Shown here in pieces: positions 6,803-7,026 of a DNA stretch of 7,026 nt. How positions within the stretch are numbered: the first letter of the stretch is position 1; every line of letters begins with the position of its first letter. Under the pieces are notes generated by a model, which was not told the DNA's origin, searched no databases, and saw nothing but the letters and a program-made list of their open reading frames with translations. Origin of the DNA: CAYWXK01 sp964462515 (GTDB lineage Bacteria > Planctomycetota > Phycisphaerae > Sedimentisphaerales > Anaerobacaceae); the NCBI GenBank assembly GCA_964462515.1, contig CAYWXK010000093.1, forward strand, positions 1 to 7,026. Direction: 5' to 3'. Position numbers and translations under genes: made by a program.

Positions 6803-6840
6803 GCCCCCGCTTCCCACTTCCCCAAGAGGGGAAAGCCTGC
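6803..6840 (+). repeat. Palindromic repeat copy B, intergenic
   Basis: It shares GCCCCCGCTTCCC and CCCCAAGAGGGGAAAGC with copy A at 6401-6430 and carries an extra 8 bases, CACTTCCC, in the left half. The core hairpin is TTCCCC (6818-6823), AAGA, GGGGAA (6828-6833). It lies 20 bases after the stop of the glycosidase-like gene. Confidence 0.75.
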
Positions 6841-6872
6841 CAGATGTCCGGCGATCCTTGCCCTCAACTTTT

Positions 6873-6905
6873 ACTCCGTTAGAAAGTTCCTTTCTAACGG
6901 AGTTT
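6873..6905. terminator. 14-bp hairpin between convergent genes, likely terminator
   Basis: ACTCCGTTAGAAAG (6873-6886) pairs perfectly with CTTTCTAACGGAGT (6890-6903) around a 3-base loop. Only a short T run follows on the plus strand. On the minus strand no U tract follows. It sits between two convergent genes, so it most likely ends the plus-strand transcript and may act weakly in both directions. Confidence 0.7.
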
Positions 6906-6924
6906 AATTGCGCTGTAGTGCTAA

Positions 6925-7026
6925 TCAAACTGCCTCATTGACCAAGTTAATCCCCTCAAATCTGCAGAAACGCTCAAGCTCCTTGGTGATATCGCCATAG
7001 CATGTCACGCGGTGTATTCCATCTGA
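6925..7026 (-). CDS. C-terminal end of an unidentified protein (possibly L-fucose isomerase-like)
   Basis: An open frame runs on the minus strand from the right edge to a TGA at 6925-6927 and encodes 33 residues. The segments HRVTCYGDITKELERFC and RFEGINLVNEAV look like a genuine protein tail: an amphipathic helix after a YGD turn, then a short strand. This resembles the ends of L-fucose/L-arabinose isomerase-like proteins, but that rests on recall of a short stretch and is weak. The gene converges on the glycosidase-like gene and shares the hairpin at 6873-6905. Most of it lies beyond the window. Confidence 0.55.
   Translation of the reverse strand, partial: SDGIHRVTCYGDITKELERFCRFEGINLVNEAV

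Noticed and set aside
1..7026. CRISPR array or complete insertion sequence
   Set aside because: No regularly spaced long direct repeats, transposase or terminal inverted repeats with target duplication were seen. The repeats are short palindromes only.

Overview
The window looks like a bacterial chromosome with the end of an integrated mobile element on its left side. The right three quarters carry secreted, carbohydrate-oriented proteins and small GC-rich palindromic repeats. That style (large exported proteins with discoidin-like and Asp-box modules, TIM-barrel glycosidase-like proteins, palindromes even inside genes) suggests a Planctomycetota-like environmental genome, perhaps Phycisphaerae. 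This is inference, since no marker gene is present.

Layout: (1) 19-1356, plus strand: most of a HerA/DUF87-type ATPase, visibly more AT-rich than what follows. Its N-terminal coding frame is blocked by a stop at 16-18 and holds no usable start before a GTG at 355. (2) 1357-1563: no convincing gene, but a 12-bp palindrome and two pairs of short direct repeats. (3) 1564-1610: the 3' part of a tRNA gene with a CAT anticodon (elongator Met or Ile2). It has the anticodon arm, variable loop, T arm and 3' acceptor strand but no 5' half, and a tRNA-style terminator follows at 1628-1658. I read this as the attachment site where an integrated element, including the ATPase gene, meets the host chromosome. 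(4) 1726-4365, minus strand: an exported 879-residue protein with a transglutaminase-like Cys-His-Asp core, Asp-box sandwich regions and a C-terminal discoidin-like domain. (5) 4366-4766: a divergent intergenic region with several palindromic repeats. (6) 4767-6782, plus strand: an exported TIM-barrel glycosidase-like protein with a beta-galactosidase-trimerisation (GATase-like) domain. (7) 6783-6924: repeats and a 14-bp hairpin between convergent genes. (8) 6925-7026, minus strand: the last 33 codons of a further gene.

The two large genes are divergent and both exported, which fits a polysaccharide or glycoprotein degradation locus. If the right-edge gene is a sugar isomerase, as its tail weakly suggests, that would fit too. 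The ATPase belongs to a family often found in phage-defence islands, with partners such as SIR2 or DUF4297 proteins. No partner is visible here; if one exists, it lies to the left.
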